The notes: generated by a model not told the origin, from the sequence alone. Shown: positions 51,001 through 64,000, counted from the stretch's first letter. The stretch is 64,000 nucleotides of DNA from Hydractinia symbiolongicarpus (GCF_029227915.1 NC_079877.1:7070001-7134000), one strand, 5' to 3'. Numbers and translations: made by a program.

Positions 51001-54000
51001 AGCCGTTATCGCGCGCTGAAGAAATAGAGACAGTTTCAAAAACTACATTTCATTGACTTTCTAACGGTGTCAATCCGTTTGACTCACAACGGTTGCGTCA
51101 CATAATCGTACCAACATGTATTTAGTGATTTTCTTCCGATATTACTAAGTTGTATCGCTTTCAACAGTGAAACGATTGACTGTGGGACTTAGTTGAACTG
51201 ATTTTAAACTTTGGCCTTATAAATGTAATAAATGAGCCATTTTGACTAGAAGAAATAACATTCTCCTTAATTTGACATGATTGATGAAACTCACCGATTA
51301 CACTGGGCGCTGTGGTAACGCTTTATTTAAAAATTAAGATAAATAAGTCATTTTGTACTGTGGGACCAATCCTAGTTGTTATCGCACGCTGAAGAAATAG
51401 AGACAGTTTCAAAAACTACATTTCATTGACTTTTTAACGGTGTCAATCCGTTTGACATACAACGGTTGCGTCACATAATCGTATCAACATGTATTTAGTG
51501 ATTTTCTTCCGATATTACTAAGTTGTATCGCTTTCAACAGTGAAACGATTGACTGTGGGACTTAATTGAACTGATTTTGGACTTTGACCTTATAAATGTG
51601 ATAAATGAGTCATTTTGACTACAAGAAATGATATTCTTCTTAAATTGACATGATTGCTGGAACTCAGCGATTTCACTGGGCGCTGTGGTAAGGCTTTATT
51701 TAAAAATTAAGATAAATAAGTCATTTTTTACTGTGGGACCAATCCTAGCCGTTATCGTGCGCTGAAGAAATAGAGACAGTTTCTAAAACTAAATTTCATT
51801 GATTTTCTAACGGTGTCAATTCGTTTGAGTTACAACGGTTGCGTCACACATTCGTACCAACATGTATTTAGTGATTTTTTTCCGATATTACTAAGTTGTA
51901 TCGCTTTCAACAGTGAAACGATTGACTGTGGGACTTAATTGAACTGATTTTGGACTTTGAACTTATAAATGTGATAAATGAGTCATTTTGACTACAAGAA
52001 ATGATATTCTTCTTAATTTGACATGATTGCTGGAACTCAGCGATTACACTGGGCGCTGTGGTAAGGCTTTATTTAAAAATTAAGATAAATAAGTCATTTT
52101 TTACTGTGGGACCAATCCTAGCCGTTATCGCGCGCTGAAGAAATAGAGTCAGTTTCTAAAACTAAATTTATTGATTTTCTAACGGTGTCAATCCGTTTGA
52201 GTTACAACGGTTGCGTCACACATTCGTACCAACATGTATTTAGTGATTTTTTTCCGATATTACTAAGTTGTATCGCTTTTAACAGTGAAACGATTGACTG
52301 TGGGACTTAATTGAACTGATTTTGGACTTTGACCTTATAAATGTAATAAATGAGCCATTATGACTAGAAGAAATAACATTCTCTTTAATTTGACATGATT
52401 GCTGAAACTCAGCGATTACACTATTCGGTGTGGTAGCGCTTTGTTTAAAAGTTAAGATAAATAAGTCATTTATTACGGGGAAGCAATCCTAGCCGTTATT
52501 GCACGCTGAAGAAATAGAGACAGTTTCAAAAACTACATTTCATTGCCTTTCTAACAGTGTCAATCCGTTTGAGTTAAAACGGTTGCGTCACATAATCGTA
52601 CCAGCATGTATTTAGAGTTTTCTTTTGATATTACTAAGTTGTATCGCTTTCAACAGAGAAACGATTGACTGTGAGACTTAATTGAACTGATTTTGGACTT
52701 TGACCTTATAAATGTAATAAATGAGCCATTATGACTAGAAGAAATAACATTCTCCTTAATTTGACATGATTGCTGGAACTCAGCGATTACACTGGGCGCT
52801 GTGGTAGCGCTTTGTTTAAAAGTTAAGATAAATAAGTCATTTATTACTGTGGAAACAATCCTAGCATTTATCGCACGCTGAAGAAATAGAGACAGTTTCA
52901 AAAACTACATTTCATTGACTTTCTGACGGTGTCAATCCGTTTGAATTAAAACGGTTGCGTCACATATTCGTACCAACATGTATTTAGTGATTTCCTTCCG
53001 ATATTACTAAGTTGTATCGCTTTCAACAGAGAAACGATTGACTGTGGGACTTAATTGAACTGATTTTGGACTTTGACCTTATAAATGTAATAAATGAGCC
53101 ATTTTGACTAGAAGAAATAACATTCTCCTTAATTTGACATGATTGATGGAACTCACCGATTACACTGGGCGCTGTGGTAACGGTTTATTTATAAATTGAG
53201 ATAAATAAGTCATTTTGTACTGTGGGACCAATCCTAGCCGTTATCGCGCGCTGAAGAAATAGAGACAGTTTCAAAAACTACATTTCATTGACTTTCTAAC
53301 GGTTTCACTCCGTTTGAGTTAAAACGGTTGCGTCACATAATCGTACCAGCATGTATTTAGTGATTTTCTTCCGATATTACTAAGTTGTATCGCTTTCAAC
53401 AGAGAAACGATTAACTGTGACACTTAATTGAACTGATTTTGGACTTTGACCTTATAAATGTAATAAATGAGCCATTATGACTAGAAGAAATAACATTCTC
53501 CTTAATTTGACATGATTGCTGGAACTCAGCGATTACACTGGGCGCTGTGGTAGCGCTTTGTTTAAAAGTTAAGATAAATAAGTCATTTATTACTGTGGAA
53601 ACAATCCTAGCCGTTATCGCACGCTGAAGAAATAGAGACAGTTTCAAAAACTACATTTCATTGACTTTCTAACGGTGTCAATCCGTTTGAATTAAAACGG
53701 TTGCGTCACATATTCGTACCAACATGTATTTAGTGATTTCCTTCCGATATTACTAAGTTGTATCGCTTTCAACAGAGAAACGATTGACTGTGGGACTTAA
53801 TTGAACTGATTTTGGACTTTGACCTTATAAATGTAATAAATGAGCCATTTTGACTAGAAGAAATAACATTCTCCTTATTTTGACATGATTGATGGAACTC
53901 ACCGATTACACTGGGCGCTGTGGTAACGGTTTATTTATAAATTGAGATAAATAAGTCATTTTGTACTGTGGGACCAATCCTAGCCGTTATCGCGCGCTGA

Positions 54001-56280
54001 AGAAATAGAGACAGTTTCAAAAACTACATTTCATTGACTTTCTAACGGTGTCAATCCGTTTGACTCACAACGGTTGCGTCACATAATCGTACCAACATGT
54101 ATTTAGTGATTTTCTTCCGATATTACTAAGTTGTATCGCTTTCAACAGTGAAACGATTGACTGTGGGACTTAGTTGAACTGATTTTAAACTTTGGCCTTA
54201 TAAATGTAATAAATGAGCCATTTTGACTAGAAGAAATAACATTCTCCTTAATTTGACATGATTGATGAAACTCACCGATTACACTGGGCGCTGTGGTAAC
54301 GCTTTATTTAAAAATTAAGATAAATAAGTCATTTTGTACTGTGGGACCAATCCTAGCCGTTATCGCACGCTGAAGAAATAGAGACAGTTTCAAAAACTAC
54401 ATTTCATTGACTTTCTAACGGTGTCAATCCGTTTGAATTAAAACGGTTGCGTCACATATTCGTACCAACATGTATTTAGTGATTTCCTTCCGATATTACT
54501 AAGTTGTATCGCTTTCAACAGTGAAACGATTGACTGTGGGACTTAATTGAACTGATTTTGGACTTTGACCTTATAAATGTAATAAATGAGCCATTATGAC
54601 TAGAAGAAATAACATTCTCCTTAATTTGACATGATTGCTGGAACTCAGCGATTACACTGGGCGCTGTGGTAGCGCTTTGTTTAAAAGTTAAGATAAATAA
54701 GTCATTTATTACTGTGGAAACAATCCTAGCCGTTATTGCACGCTGAAGAAATAGAGACAGTTTCAAAAACTACATTTCATTGACTTTCTAACGGTGTCAA
54801 TCCGTTTGAATTAAAACGGTTGCGTCACATATTCGTACCAACATGTATTTAGTGATTTCCTTCCGATATTACTAAGTTGTATCGCTTTCAACAGAGAAAC
54901 GATTGACTGTGTGACTTAATTGAACTGATTTTGGACTTTGACCTTATAAATGTAATAAATGAGCCATTTTGACTAGAAGAAATAACATTCTCCTTATTTT
55001 GACATGATTGATGGAACTCACCGATTACACTGGGCGCTGTGGTAACGGTTTATTTATAAATTGAGATAAATAAGTCATTTTGTACTGTGGGACCAATCCT
55101 AGCCGTTATCGCGCGCTGAAGAAATAGAGACAGTTTCAAAAACTACATTTCATTGACTTTCTAACGGTGTCAATCCGTTTGACTCACAACGGTTGCGTCA
55201 CATAATCGTACCAACATGTATTTAGTGATTTTCTTCCGATATTACTAAGTTGTATCGCTTTCAACAGTGAAACGATTGACTGTGGGACTTAGTTGAACTG
55301 ATTTTAAACTTTGGCCTTATAAATGTAATAAATGAGCCATTTTGACTAGAAGAAATAACATTCTCCTTAATTTGACATGATTGATGAAACTCACCGATTA
55401 CACTGGGCGCTGTGGTAACGCTTTATTTAAAAATTAAGATAAATAAGTCATTTTGTACTGTGGGACCAATCCTAGTTGTTATCGCACGCTGAAGAAATAG
55501 AGACAGTTTCAAAAACTACATTTCATTGACTTTTTAACGGTGTCAATCCGTTTGACATACAACGGTTGCGTCACATAATCGTATCAACATGTATTTAGTG
55601 ATTTTCTTCCGATATTACTAAGTTGTATCGCTTTCAACAGTGAAACGATTGACTGTGGGACTTAATTGAACTGATTTTGGACTTTGACCTTATAAATGTG
55701 ATAAATGAGTCATTTTGACTACAAGAAATGATATTCTTCTTAAATTGACATGATTGCTGGAACTCAGCGATTTCACTGGGCGCTGTGGTAAGGCTTTATT
55801 TAAAAATTAAGATAAATAAGTCATTTTTTACTGTGGGACCAATCCTAGCCGTTATCGTGCGCTGAAGAAATAGAGACAGTTTCTAAAACTAAATTTCATT
55901 GATTTTCTAACGGTGTCAATTCGTTTGAGTTACAACGGTTGCGTCACACATTCGTACCAACATGTATTTAGTGATTTTTTTCCGATATTACTAAGTTGTA
56001 TCGCTTTCAACAGTGAAACGATTGACTGTGGGACTTAATTGAACTGATTTTGGACTTTGAACTTATAAATGTGATAAATGAGTCATTTTGACTACAAGAA
56101 ATGATATTCTTCTTAATTTGACATGATTGCTGGAACTCAGCGATTACACTGGGCGCTGTGGTAAGGCTTTATTTAAAAATTAAGATAAATAAGTCATTTT
56201 TTACTGTGGGACCAATCCTAGCCGTTATCGCGCGCTGAAGAAATAGAGTCAGTTTCTAAAACTAAATTTATTGATTTTCT
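48081..56280 (+). repeat. 11-mer higher-order repeat, 4100 bp, two nearly identical units
   Basis: Units are 48081-52180 and 52181-56280, each of eleven monomers. First-unit starts are 48081, 48453, 48825, 49198, 49571, 49944, 50317, 50690, 51063, 51436 and 51809; every one recurs 4100 bp later. From about 48240 to 52370 I found by eye only six substitutions: 48525, 48526, 48900, 48947, 48948 and 50400. Shared private features include TTTAGAGTTTTC (a small deletion), TTCTGACGGTG and ACTAAATTTATTGA. The first monomer of each unit is a less exact match, so the true repeat edges lie within 48081-48240 and near 56470. Either a very recent amplification or an assembly duplication could give this pattern. 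Confidence 0.92.
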
Positions 56281-59200
56281 AACGGTGTCAATCCGTTTGA
56301 GTTACAACGGTTGCGTCACACATTCGTACCAACATGTATTTAGTGATTTTTTTCCGATATTACTAAGTTGTATCGCTTTTAACAGTGAAACGATTGACTG
56401 TGGGACTTAATTGAACTGATTTTGGACTTTGACCTTATAAATGTAATAAATGAGCCATTATGACTAGAAGAAATAACATTCTCCTTAATTTGACATGATT
56501 GATGGAACTCACCGATTACACTGGGCGCTGTGGTAACGGTTTATTTATAAATTGAGATAAATAAGTCATTTTGTACTGTGGGACCAATCCTAGCCGTTAT
56601 CGCGCGCTGAAGAAATAGAGACAGTTTCAAAAACTACATTTCATTGACTTTCTAACGGTGTCAATCCGTTTGAGTTAGAACGGTTGCGTCACATAATCGT
56701 ACCAACATGTATTTAGTGATTTTCTTCCGATATTACTAAGTTGTATCGCTTTCAACAGCGAAACGATTGACTGTGGGACTTAATTGAACTGATTTTGGAC
56801 TTTGACCTTATAAATGTAATAAATGAGCCATTTTGACTAAAAAAAATAACATTCTTCTTAATTTGACATGATTGCTGGAACTCAGCGATTACACTGGGCG
56901 CTGTGGTAGCGCTTTATTTAAATATTTAGATAAATAAGATTTTCTTACTGTGGGACCAATCCTGGCCGTTAGCACGCGCTGAAGAAATAAAGACATTCTC
57001 AAAAACTACATTTCATTGATTTCTTGGCGGTATAATTCCGTTTGAGTTACAACGGTTGCGTCACATATTCGTACCAACATGTATTTAGCGAAAGTATTCG
57101 GATATTACTAGGTTGCATCGCTTTTAACTGTGAAACGTTTGATTGTGCGACTTAATTGAACTGCTTTTGGACTTTGACCTTATAAATGTTGTAAGTGAGA
57201 CAATTGGACTCCAAGAAATAACATTCATCTTAATTTGACATAATTGCTGGAACTCAGCGATTACACTGGACGCTGTGGTAACGCTTTATTAAAAAATTAA
57301 GATGAATAAGTCATTTTTTACTGTGGGACCAATCCTAGCCGTTAGTTTGCGCTGAAGAAGTAGAGACAGCTTCAAAAAGTACATTTCATTGACTTTCTCA
57401 CGGTGTCAATCCGTTTGAGTTACAACGGTTGCGTCACACATTCGTACCAACATGTATTTAGTGATATTTTTCCGATATTACTAAGTTGTATCGCTTTCAA
57501 CAGTGAAACGATTGACTGTGGGACTTAGTTGAACTGATTTTGGACTTTGACCTTATAAATGTGATAAATGAGTCATTTTGACTACAAGAAATGACATTCT
57601 TCTTAGTTTGACATGATTGCTGAAACTCAGCGATTACACTGGGCGCTGTGGTAACGCTTTATTTAAAAATTAAGATAAATAAGTCATTTTGTACTGTGGG
57701 ACCAATCCTAGCCGTTATCGCGCGCTGAAGAAATAGAGACAGTTTCAAAAACTACATTTCATTGACTTTCTAACGGTGTCAATCCGTTGGAGTTAGAACG
57801 GTTGCGTCACATAATCGTACCAGCATGTATTTAGTGATTTTATTCCGATATTACTAAGTTGCATCGCTTTCAACAGAGAAACGATTGACTGTGGGACTTA
57901 ATTGAACTGATTTTGGGATTTGACCTTATAAATGTAACAAATGAGCCATTATGACTAGAAGAAATAACATTCTCTTTAATTTGACATGATTGCTGGAACT
58001 CAGCGATTACACTATTCGCTGTGGTAGCGCTTTGTTTAAAATTTAAGATAAATAAGTCATTTATTACGGTGGAAACAATCCTAGCCGTTATCGCACGCTG
58101 AAGAAATAGAGACAGTTTCAAAAACTACATTTCATTGACTTTCTAACGGTGTCAATCCGTTTGAGTTAAAACGGTTGCGTCACATAATCGTACCAGCATG
58201 TATTTAGTGATTTTCTTCCGATATTACTAAGTTGTATCGCTTTCAACAGAGAAACGATTGACTGTGACACTTAATTGAACTGATTTTGGACTTTGACCTT
58301 ATAAATGTAATAAATGAGCCATTATGACTAGAAGAAATAACATTCTCCTTAATTTGACATGATTGCTGGAACTCAGCGATTACACTGGGCGCTGTGGTAG
58401 CGCTTTGTTTAAAAGTTAAGATAAATAAGTCATTTATTACTGTGGAAACAATCCTAGCCGTTATCGCACGCTGAAGAAATAGAGACAGTTTCAAAAACTA
58501 CATTTCATTGACTTTCTAACCGTGTCAATCCTTTTGAATTAAAACGGTTGCGTCACATATTCGTACCAACATGTATTTAGTGATTTCCTTCCGATATTAC
58601 TAAGTTGTATCGCTTTCAACAGAGAAACGATTGACTGTGGGACTTAATTGAACTGATTTTGGACTTTGACCTTATAAATGTAATAAATGAGCCATTTTGA
58701 CTAGAAGAAATAACATTCTCCTTATTTTGACATGATTGATGGAACTCACCGATTACACTGGGCGCTGTGGTAACGGTTTATTTATAAATTGAGATAAATA
58801 AGTCATTTTGTACTGTGGGACCAATCCTAGCCGTTATCGCGCGCTGAAGAAATAGAGACAGTTTCAAAAACTACATTTCATTGACTTTCTAACGGTGTCA
58901 ATCCGTTTGACTCACAACGGTTGCGTCACATAATCGTACCAACATGTATTTAGTGATTTTCTTCCGATATTACTAAGTTGTATCGCTTTCAACAGTGAAA
59001 CGATTGACTGTGGGACTTAGTTGAACTGATTTTAAACTTTGGCCTTATAAATGTAATAAATGAGCCATTTTGACTAGAAGAAATAACATTCTCCTTAATT
59101 TGACATGATTGATGAAACTCACCGATTACACTGGGCGCTGTGGTAACGCTTTATTTAAAAATTAAGATAAATAAGTCATTGTGTACTGTGGGACCAATCC

Positions 59201-59636
59201 TAGCCGTTATCGCGCGCTGAAGAAATAGAGACAGTTTCAAAAACTACATTTCATTGACTTTCTAACGGTGTCAATCCGTTTGACTCACAACGGTTGCGTC
59301 ACATAATCGTACCAACATGTATTTAGTGATTTTCTTCCGATATTACTAAGTTGTATCGCTTTCAACAGTGAAACGATTGACTGTGGGACTTAGTTGAACT
59401 GATTTTAAACTTTGGCCTTATAAATGTAATAAATGAGCCATTTTGACTAGAAGAAATAACATTCTCCTTAATTTGACATGATTGATGAAACTCACCGATT
59501 ACACTGGGCGCTGTGGTAACGCTTTATTTAAAAATTAAGATAAATAAGTCATTTTGTACTGTGGGACCAATCCTAGCCGTTATCGCACGCTGAAGAAATA
59601 GAGACAGTTTCTAAAACTAAATTTCATTGATTTTCT
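56281..59636 (+). repeat. Recombined right-hand subfamily after the 11-mers
   Basis: Starts are 56281, 56654, 57026, 57399, 57772, 58145, 58518, 58891 and 59264. The first begins like 52181 but switches to the GATGGAACTCACC centre near 56480. The 3' half of 56654 and the monomer at 57026 resemble 44352-45096. The run 58145-59263 follows the order of 49198-50316 in the 11-mer. Monomers 58891 and 59264 are near-identical neighbours, again a single-monomer duplication. All are complete. Confidence 0.75.
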
Positions 59637-62600
59637 AACGGTGTCAATTCGTTTGAGTTACAACGGTTGCGTCACACATTCGTACCAACATGTATTTAGT
59701 GATTTTTTTCCGATATTACTAAGTTGTATCGCTTTCAACAGTGAAACGATTGACTGTGGGACTTAATTGAACTGATTTTGGACTTTGAACTTATAAATGT
59801 GATAAATGAGTCATTTTGACTACAAGAAATGATATTCTTCTTAATTTGACATGATTGCTGGAACTCAGCGATTACACTGGGCGCTGTGGTAAGGCTTTAT
59901 TTAAAAATTAAGATAAATAAGTCAATTTTAATTGTGGGACCAATCCTAGCCGTTATCGCGCGCTGAAGAAATAGAGACAGTTTCTAAAACTAAATTTCAT
60001 TGATTTTCTAACGGAGTCAATCCGTTTGAGTTAGAACGGTTGCGTCACATAATCGTACCAGCATGTATTTAGTGATTTTCTTCCGATATTACTAAGTTGT
60101 ATCGCTTTCAACAGAGAAACGATTGACTGTGGGACTTAATTGAACTGATTTTGGGCTTTGACCTTATAAATGTAATAAATGAGCCATTATGACTAGAAGA
60201 AATAACATTCTCTTTAATTTGACATGATTGCTGAAACTCAGCGATTACACTATTCGCTGTGGTAGCGCTTTGTTTAAAAGTTAAGATAAATAAGTCATTT
60301 ATTACGGGGAAGCAATCCTAGCCGTTATCGCACGCTGAAGAAATAGAGACAGTTTCAAAAACTACATTTCATTGCCTTTCTAACGGTGTCAATCCGTTTG
60401 AGTTAAAACGGTTGCGTCACATAATCGTACCAGCATGTATTTAGTGATTTTCTTCCGATATTACTAAGTTGTATCGCTTTCAACAGTGAAACGATTGACT
60501 GTGGGACTTAGTTGAACTGATTTTAAACTTTGGCCTTATAAATGTAATAAATGAGCCATTTTGACTAGAAGAAATAACATTCTCCTTAATTTGACATGAT
60601 TGATGAAACTCACCGATTACACTGGGCGCTGTGGTAACGGTTTATTTATAAATTGAGATAAATAAGTCATTTTGTACTGTGGGACCAATCCTAGCCGTTA
60701 TCGCACGCTGAAGAAAAAGAGACAGTTTCAAAAACTACATTTCATTGACTTTCTAACGGTGTCAATCCGTTTGACATACAACGGTTGCGTCACATAATCG
60801 TACCAACATGTATTTAGTGATTTTCTTCCGATATTACTAAGTTGTATCGCTTTCAACAGTGAAACGATTGACTGTGGGACTTAGTTGAACTGATTTTAAA
60901 CTTTGGCCTTATAAATGTAATAAATGAGCCATTTTGACTACAAGAAATGATATTCTTCTTAATTTGACATGATTGCTGGAACTCAGCGATTTCACTGGGC
61001 GCTGTGGTAAGGCTTTATTTAAAAATTAAGATAAATAAGTCATTTTTTACTGTGAGACCAATCCTAGCCGTTATCGCGCGCTGAAGAAATAGAGACAGTT
61101 TCAAAAACTACATTTCATTGACTTTCTAACGGTGTCAATCCGTTTGACTCACAACGGTTGCGTCACATAATCGTACCAACATGTATTTAGTGATTTTCTT
61201 CCGATATTACTAAGTTGTATCGCTTTCAACAGTGAAACGATTGACTGTGGGACTTAGTTGAACTGATTTTAAACTTTGGCCTTATAAATGTAATAAATGA
61301 GCCATTTTGACTAGAAGAAATAACATTCTCCTTAATTTGACATGATTGATGAAACTCACCGATTACACTGGGCGCTGTGGTAACGCTTTATTTAAAAATT
61401 AAGATAAATAAGTCATTTTGTACTGTGGGACCAATCCTAGCCGTTATCGCACGCTGAAGAAATAGAGACAGTTTCAAAAACTACATTTCATTGACTTTCT
61501 AACGGTGTCAATCCGTTTGACATACAACGGTTGCGTCACATAATCGTATCAACATGTATTTAGTGATTTTCTTCCGATATTACTAAGTTGTATCGCTTTC
61601 AACAGTGAAACGATTGACTGTGGGACTTAATTGAACTAATTTTTGACTTTGACCTTATAAATGTCATAAATGAGTCATTTTGACTACAAGAAATGATATT
61701 CTTCTTAATTTGACATGATTGCTGGAACTCAGCGATTTCACTGGGCGCTGTGGTAAGGCTTTATTTAAAAATTAAGATAAATAAGTCATTTTTTACTGTG
61801 GGACCAATCCTAGCCGTTATCGTGCGCTGAAGAAATAGAGACAGTTTCTAAAACTAAATTTCATTGATTTTCTAACGGTGTCAATTCGTTTGAGTTACAA
61901 CGGTTGCGTCACACATTCGTACCAACATGTATTTAGTGATTTTTTTCCGATATTACTAAGTTGTATCGCTTTCAACAGTGAAACGATTGACTGTGGGACT
62001 TAATTGAACTGATTTTGGACTTTGAACTTATAAATGTGATAAATGAGTCATTTTGACTACAAGAAATGATATTCTTCTTAATTTGACATGATTGCTGGAA
62101 CTCAGCGATTACACTGGGCGCTGTGGTAAGGCTTTATTTAAAAATTAAGATAAATAAGTCAATTTTAATTGTGGGACCAATCCTAGCCGTTATCGCGCGC
62201 TGAAGAAATAGAGACAGTTTCTAAAACTAAATTTCATTGATTTTCTAACGGTGTCAATCCGTTTGAGTTAGAACGGTTGCGTCACATAATCGTACCAGCA
62301 TGTATTTAGTGATTTTCTTCCGATATTACTAAGTTGTATCGCTTTCAACAGAGAAACGATTGACTGTGGGACTTAATTGAACTGATTTTGGGCTTTGACC
62401 TTATAAATGTAATAAATGAGCCATTATGACTAGAAGAAATAACATTCTCTTTAATTTGACATGATTGCTGAAACTCAGCGATTACACTATTCGCTGTGGT
62501 AGCGCTTTGTTTAAAAGTTAAGATAAATAAGTCATTTATTACGGGGAAGCAATCCTAGCCGTTATCGCACGCTGAAGAAATAGAGACAGTTTCAAAAACT

Positions 62601-64000
62601 ACATTTCATTGCCTTTCTAACGGTGTCAATCCGTTTGAGTTAAAACGGTTGCGTCACATAATCGTACCAGCATGTATTTAGTGATTTTCTTCCGATATTA
62701 CTAAGTTGTATCGCTTTCAACAGTGAAACGATTGACTGTGGGACTTAATTGAACTGATTTTGGACTTTGAACTTATAAATGTGATAAATGAGTCATTTTG
62801 ACTACAAGAAATGATATTCTTCTTAATTTGACATGATTGCTGGAACTCAGCGATTACACTGGGCGCTGTGGTAAGGCTTTATTTAAAAATTAAGATAAAT
62901 AAGTCAATTTTAATTGTGGGACCAATCCTAGCCGTTATCGCGCGCTAAAGAAATAGAGACAGTTTCTAAAACTAAATTTCATTGATTTTCTAACGGTGTC
63001 AATCCGTTTGAGTTAGAACGGTTGCGTCACATAATCGTACCAGCATGTATTTAGTGATTTTCTTCCGATATTACTAAGTTGTATCGCTTTCAACAGAGAA
63101 ACGATTGACTGTGGGACTTAATTGAACTGATTTTGGGCTTTGACCTTATAAATGTAATAAATGAGCCATTATGACTAGAAGAAATAACATTATCTTTAAT
63201 TTGACATGATTGCTGAAACTCAGCGATTACACTATTCGCTGTGGTAGCGCTTTGTTTAAAAGTTAAGATAAATAAGTCATTTATTACGGGGAAGCAATCC
63301 TAGCCGTTATCGCACGCTGAAGAAATAGAGACAGTTTCAAAAACTACATTTCATTGCCTTTCTAACGGTGTCAATTCGTTTGAGTTAAAACGGTTGCGTC
63401 ACATAATCGTACCAGCATGTATTTAGTGATTTTCTTCCGATATTACTAAGTTGTATCGCTTTCAACAGTGAAACGATTGACTGTGGGACTTAGTTGAACT
63501 GATTTTAAACTTTGGCCTTATAAATGTAATAAATGAGCCATTTTGACTAGAAGAAATAACATTCTCCTTAATTTGACATGATTGATGAAACTCACCGATT
63601 ACACTGGGCGCTGTGGTAACGCTTTATTTAAAAATTAAGATAAATAAGTCATTTTGTACTGTGGGACCAATCCTAGCCGTTATCGCACGCTGAAGAAATA
63701 GAGACAGTTTCAAAAACTACAATTCATTGACTTTCTAACGGTGTCAATCCGTTTGACATACAACGGTTGCGTCACATAATCGTACCAACATGTATTTAGT
63801 GATTTTCTTCCGATATTACTAAGTTGTATCGCTTTCAACAGTGAAACGATTGACTGTGGGACTTAATTGAACTGATTTTGGACTTTCACCTTATATATGT
63901 GATAAATGAGTCATTTTGACTACAAGAAATGATATTCTTCTTAATTTGACATGATTGCTGGAACTCAGCGATTTCACTGGGCGCTGTGGTAAGGCTTTAT
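59637..64000 (+). repeat. 6-mer higher-order repeat, 2237 bp, with a 745-bp duplication; last monomer partial
   Basis: Unit 59637-61873 has starts 59637, 60010, 60382, 60755, 61128 and 61501. The next unit begins at 61874, 62247 and 62619, each 2237 bp later. Inside 62619 (near 62750) the sequence jumps back to the GAACTTATAAATGTG centre seen at about 62028. A 745-bp dimer is thereby repeated (62247/62992 and 62619/63364), with few differences such as ATTATCTTTAA against ATTCTCTTTAA. Markers are CAATTCGTTTG, TTAGAACGG, CGGGGAAGCAATCC and CATTGCCTTTC. The last monomer (63737-64000) is cut by the window edge after 264 bp. Confidence 0.85.

Larger units (their letters stand above)
1..64000 (+). 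repeat. Satellite DNA array, 372/373-bp monomer, ~174 copies
   Basis: The window is continuous head-to-tail satellite. A start motif (AACGGTGTCAATCCG, or GGCGGTATAATTCCG in one variant class) recurs every 372 or 373 bp, with a few spacings of 371, 374 or 375. The landmarks keep a fixed order: TTGCGTCACATATTCG, then a GATATTACTA(A/G)G block, ACTGTGGGAC, a variable central block, GCGCTGTGGTAGCGC, an A/T-rich GATAAATAAGTCATTT block, ACTGTGGGACCAATCC, GCCGTTATCGCGCGCTGAAG, and ATTTCATTGACTTTCT. All copies read the same way and I found no inverted segment or foreign insertion. Both ends of the window lie inside the array, so its true length is greater. Such long homogeneous arrays are typical of eukaryotic heterochromatin; whether this one is centromeric cannot be read from sequence alone. 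Confidence 0.98.

Noticed and set aside
1529-58494. About 22 minus-strand open frames of 69-88 codons starting MKLSL as small secreted-protein genes
   Set aside because: They sit at the same place in satellite monomers and are absent or interrupted in most copies. Changes are freely non-synonymous. No promoter, splice or separate gene context exists.
1-64000. CRISPR array
   Set aside because: Regular spacing exists, but the whole 372-bp unit is repeated. There are no short repeats with unique spacers and no cas-like genes.
1-64000. Transposon, rDNA, tRNA-derived or telomeric origin
   Set aside because: I see no terminal repeats with target duplications, reverse transcriptase or transposase fragments, A/B-box pair, rRNA-like sequence or telomere-type short repeats.

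Overview
The whole 64-kb window is one tandem satellite DNA array. About 174 head-to-tail copies of a 372/373-bp monomer fill it from base 1 to base 64000. All copies lie in the same orientation. I see no unique sequence, transposon, RNA gene or credible protein gene. I set monomer starts by eye at the motif AACGGTGTCAATCCG or its variant GGCGGTATAATTCCG. Only five monomers are clearly short: 311, 175, 175, 124 and 364 bp.

Organism: a eukaryote, with the array probably from constitutive heterochromatin (centromeric, pericentromeric or a sex/B chromosome). I do not recognise the monomer family, so species and chromosome are open. One monomer counted by hand (1431-1803) is 36% G+C and has 15 CpGs against about 12 expected. 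CpG is therefore not depleted, which argues against long-term heavy CpG methylation. That fits an invertebrate such as many insects better than a vertebrate or a plant, but this is inference.

Layout: variant monomers are arranged in a patchwork of higher-order repeats (HORs). From left to right: mixed monomers and a 746-bp dimer (1-3667); a 6-mer of about 2238 bp in three units (3668 to about 10906); a mosaic stretch (to 12615); a 4-mer containing a 175-bp stump, about 1.29 kb, in three units (12616-16689); a 3103-bp unit with a 124-bp stump and a partial second copy (16317 to about 20950); a 7-mer of 2605 bp (22025 to about 28050); 744-bp dimers (29842-32074); a 7/8-mer pair (33192-38026); a 4-mer pair (38027-40997); a mosaic with single-monomer duplications (40998-48080); an 11-mer of 4100 bp in two nearly identical units (48081-56280); and a terminal 6-mer of 2237 bp with 745-bp duplications (59637-64000).

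There are no genes working together here. What can be read is the array's history: unequal crossing-over, gene conversion, microhomology deletions and local homogenisation. Each monomer also carries short palindromes and factor-site-like motifs worth testing. The recurrent minus-strand frames of 62-88 codons are by-products of the repeat, so I give no CDS.
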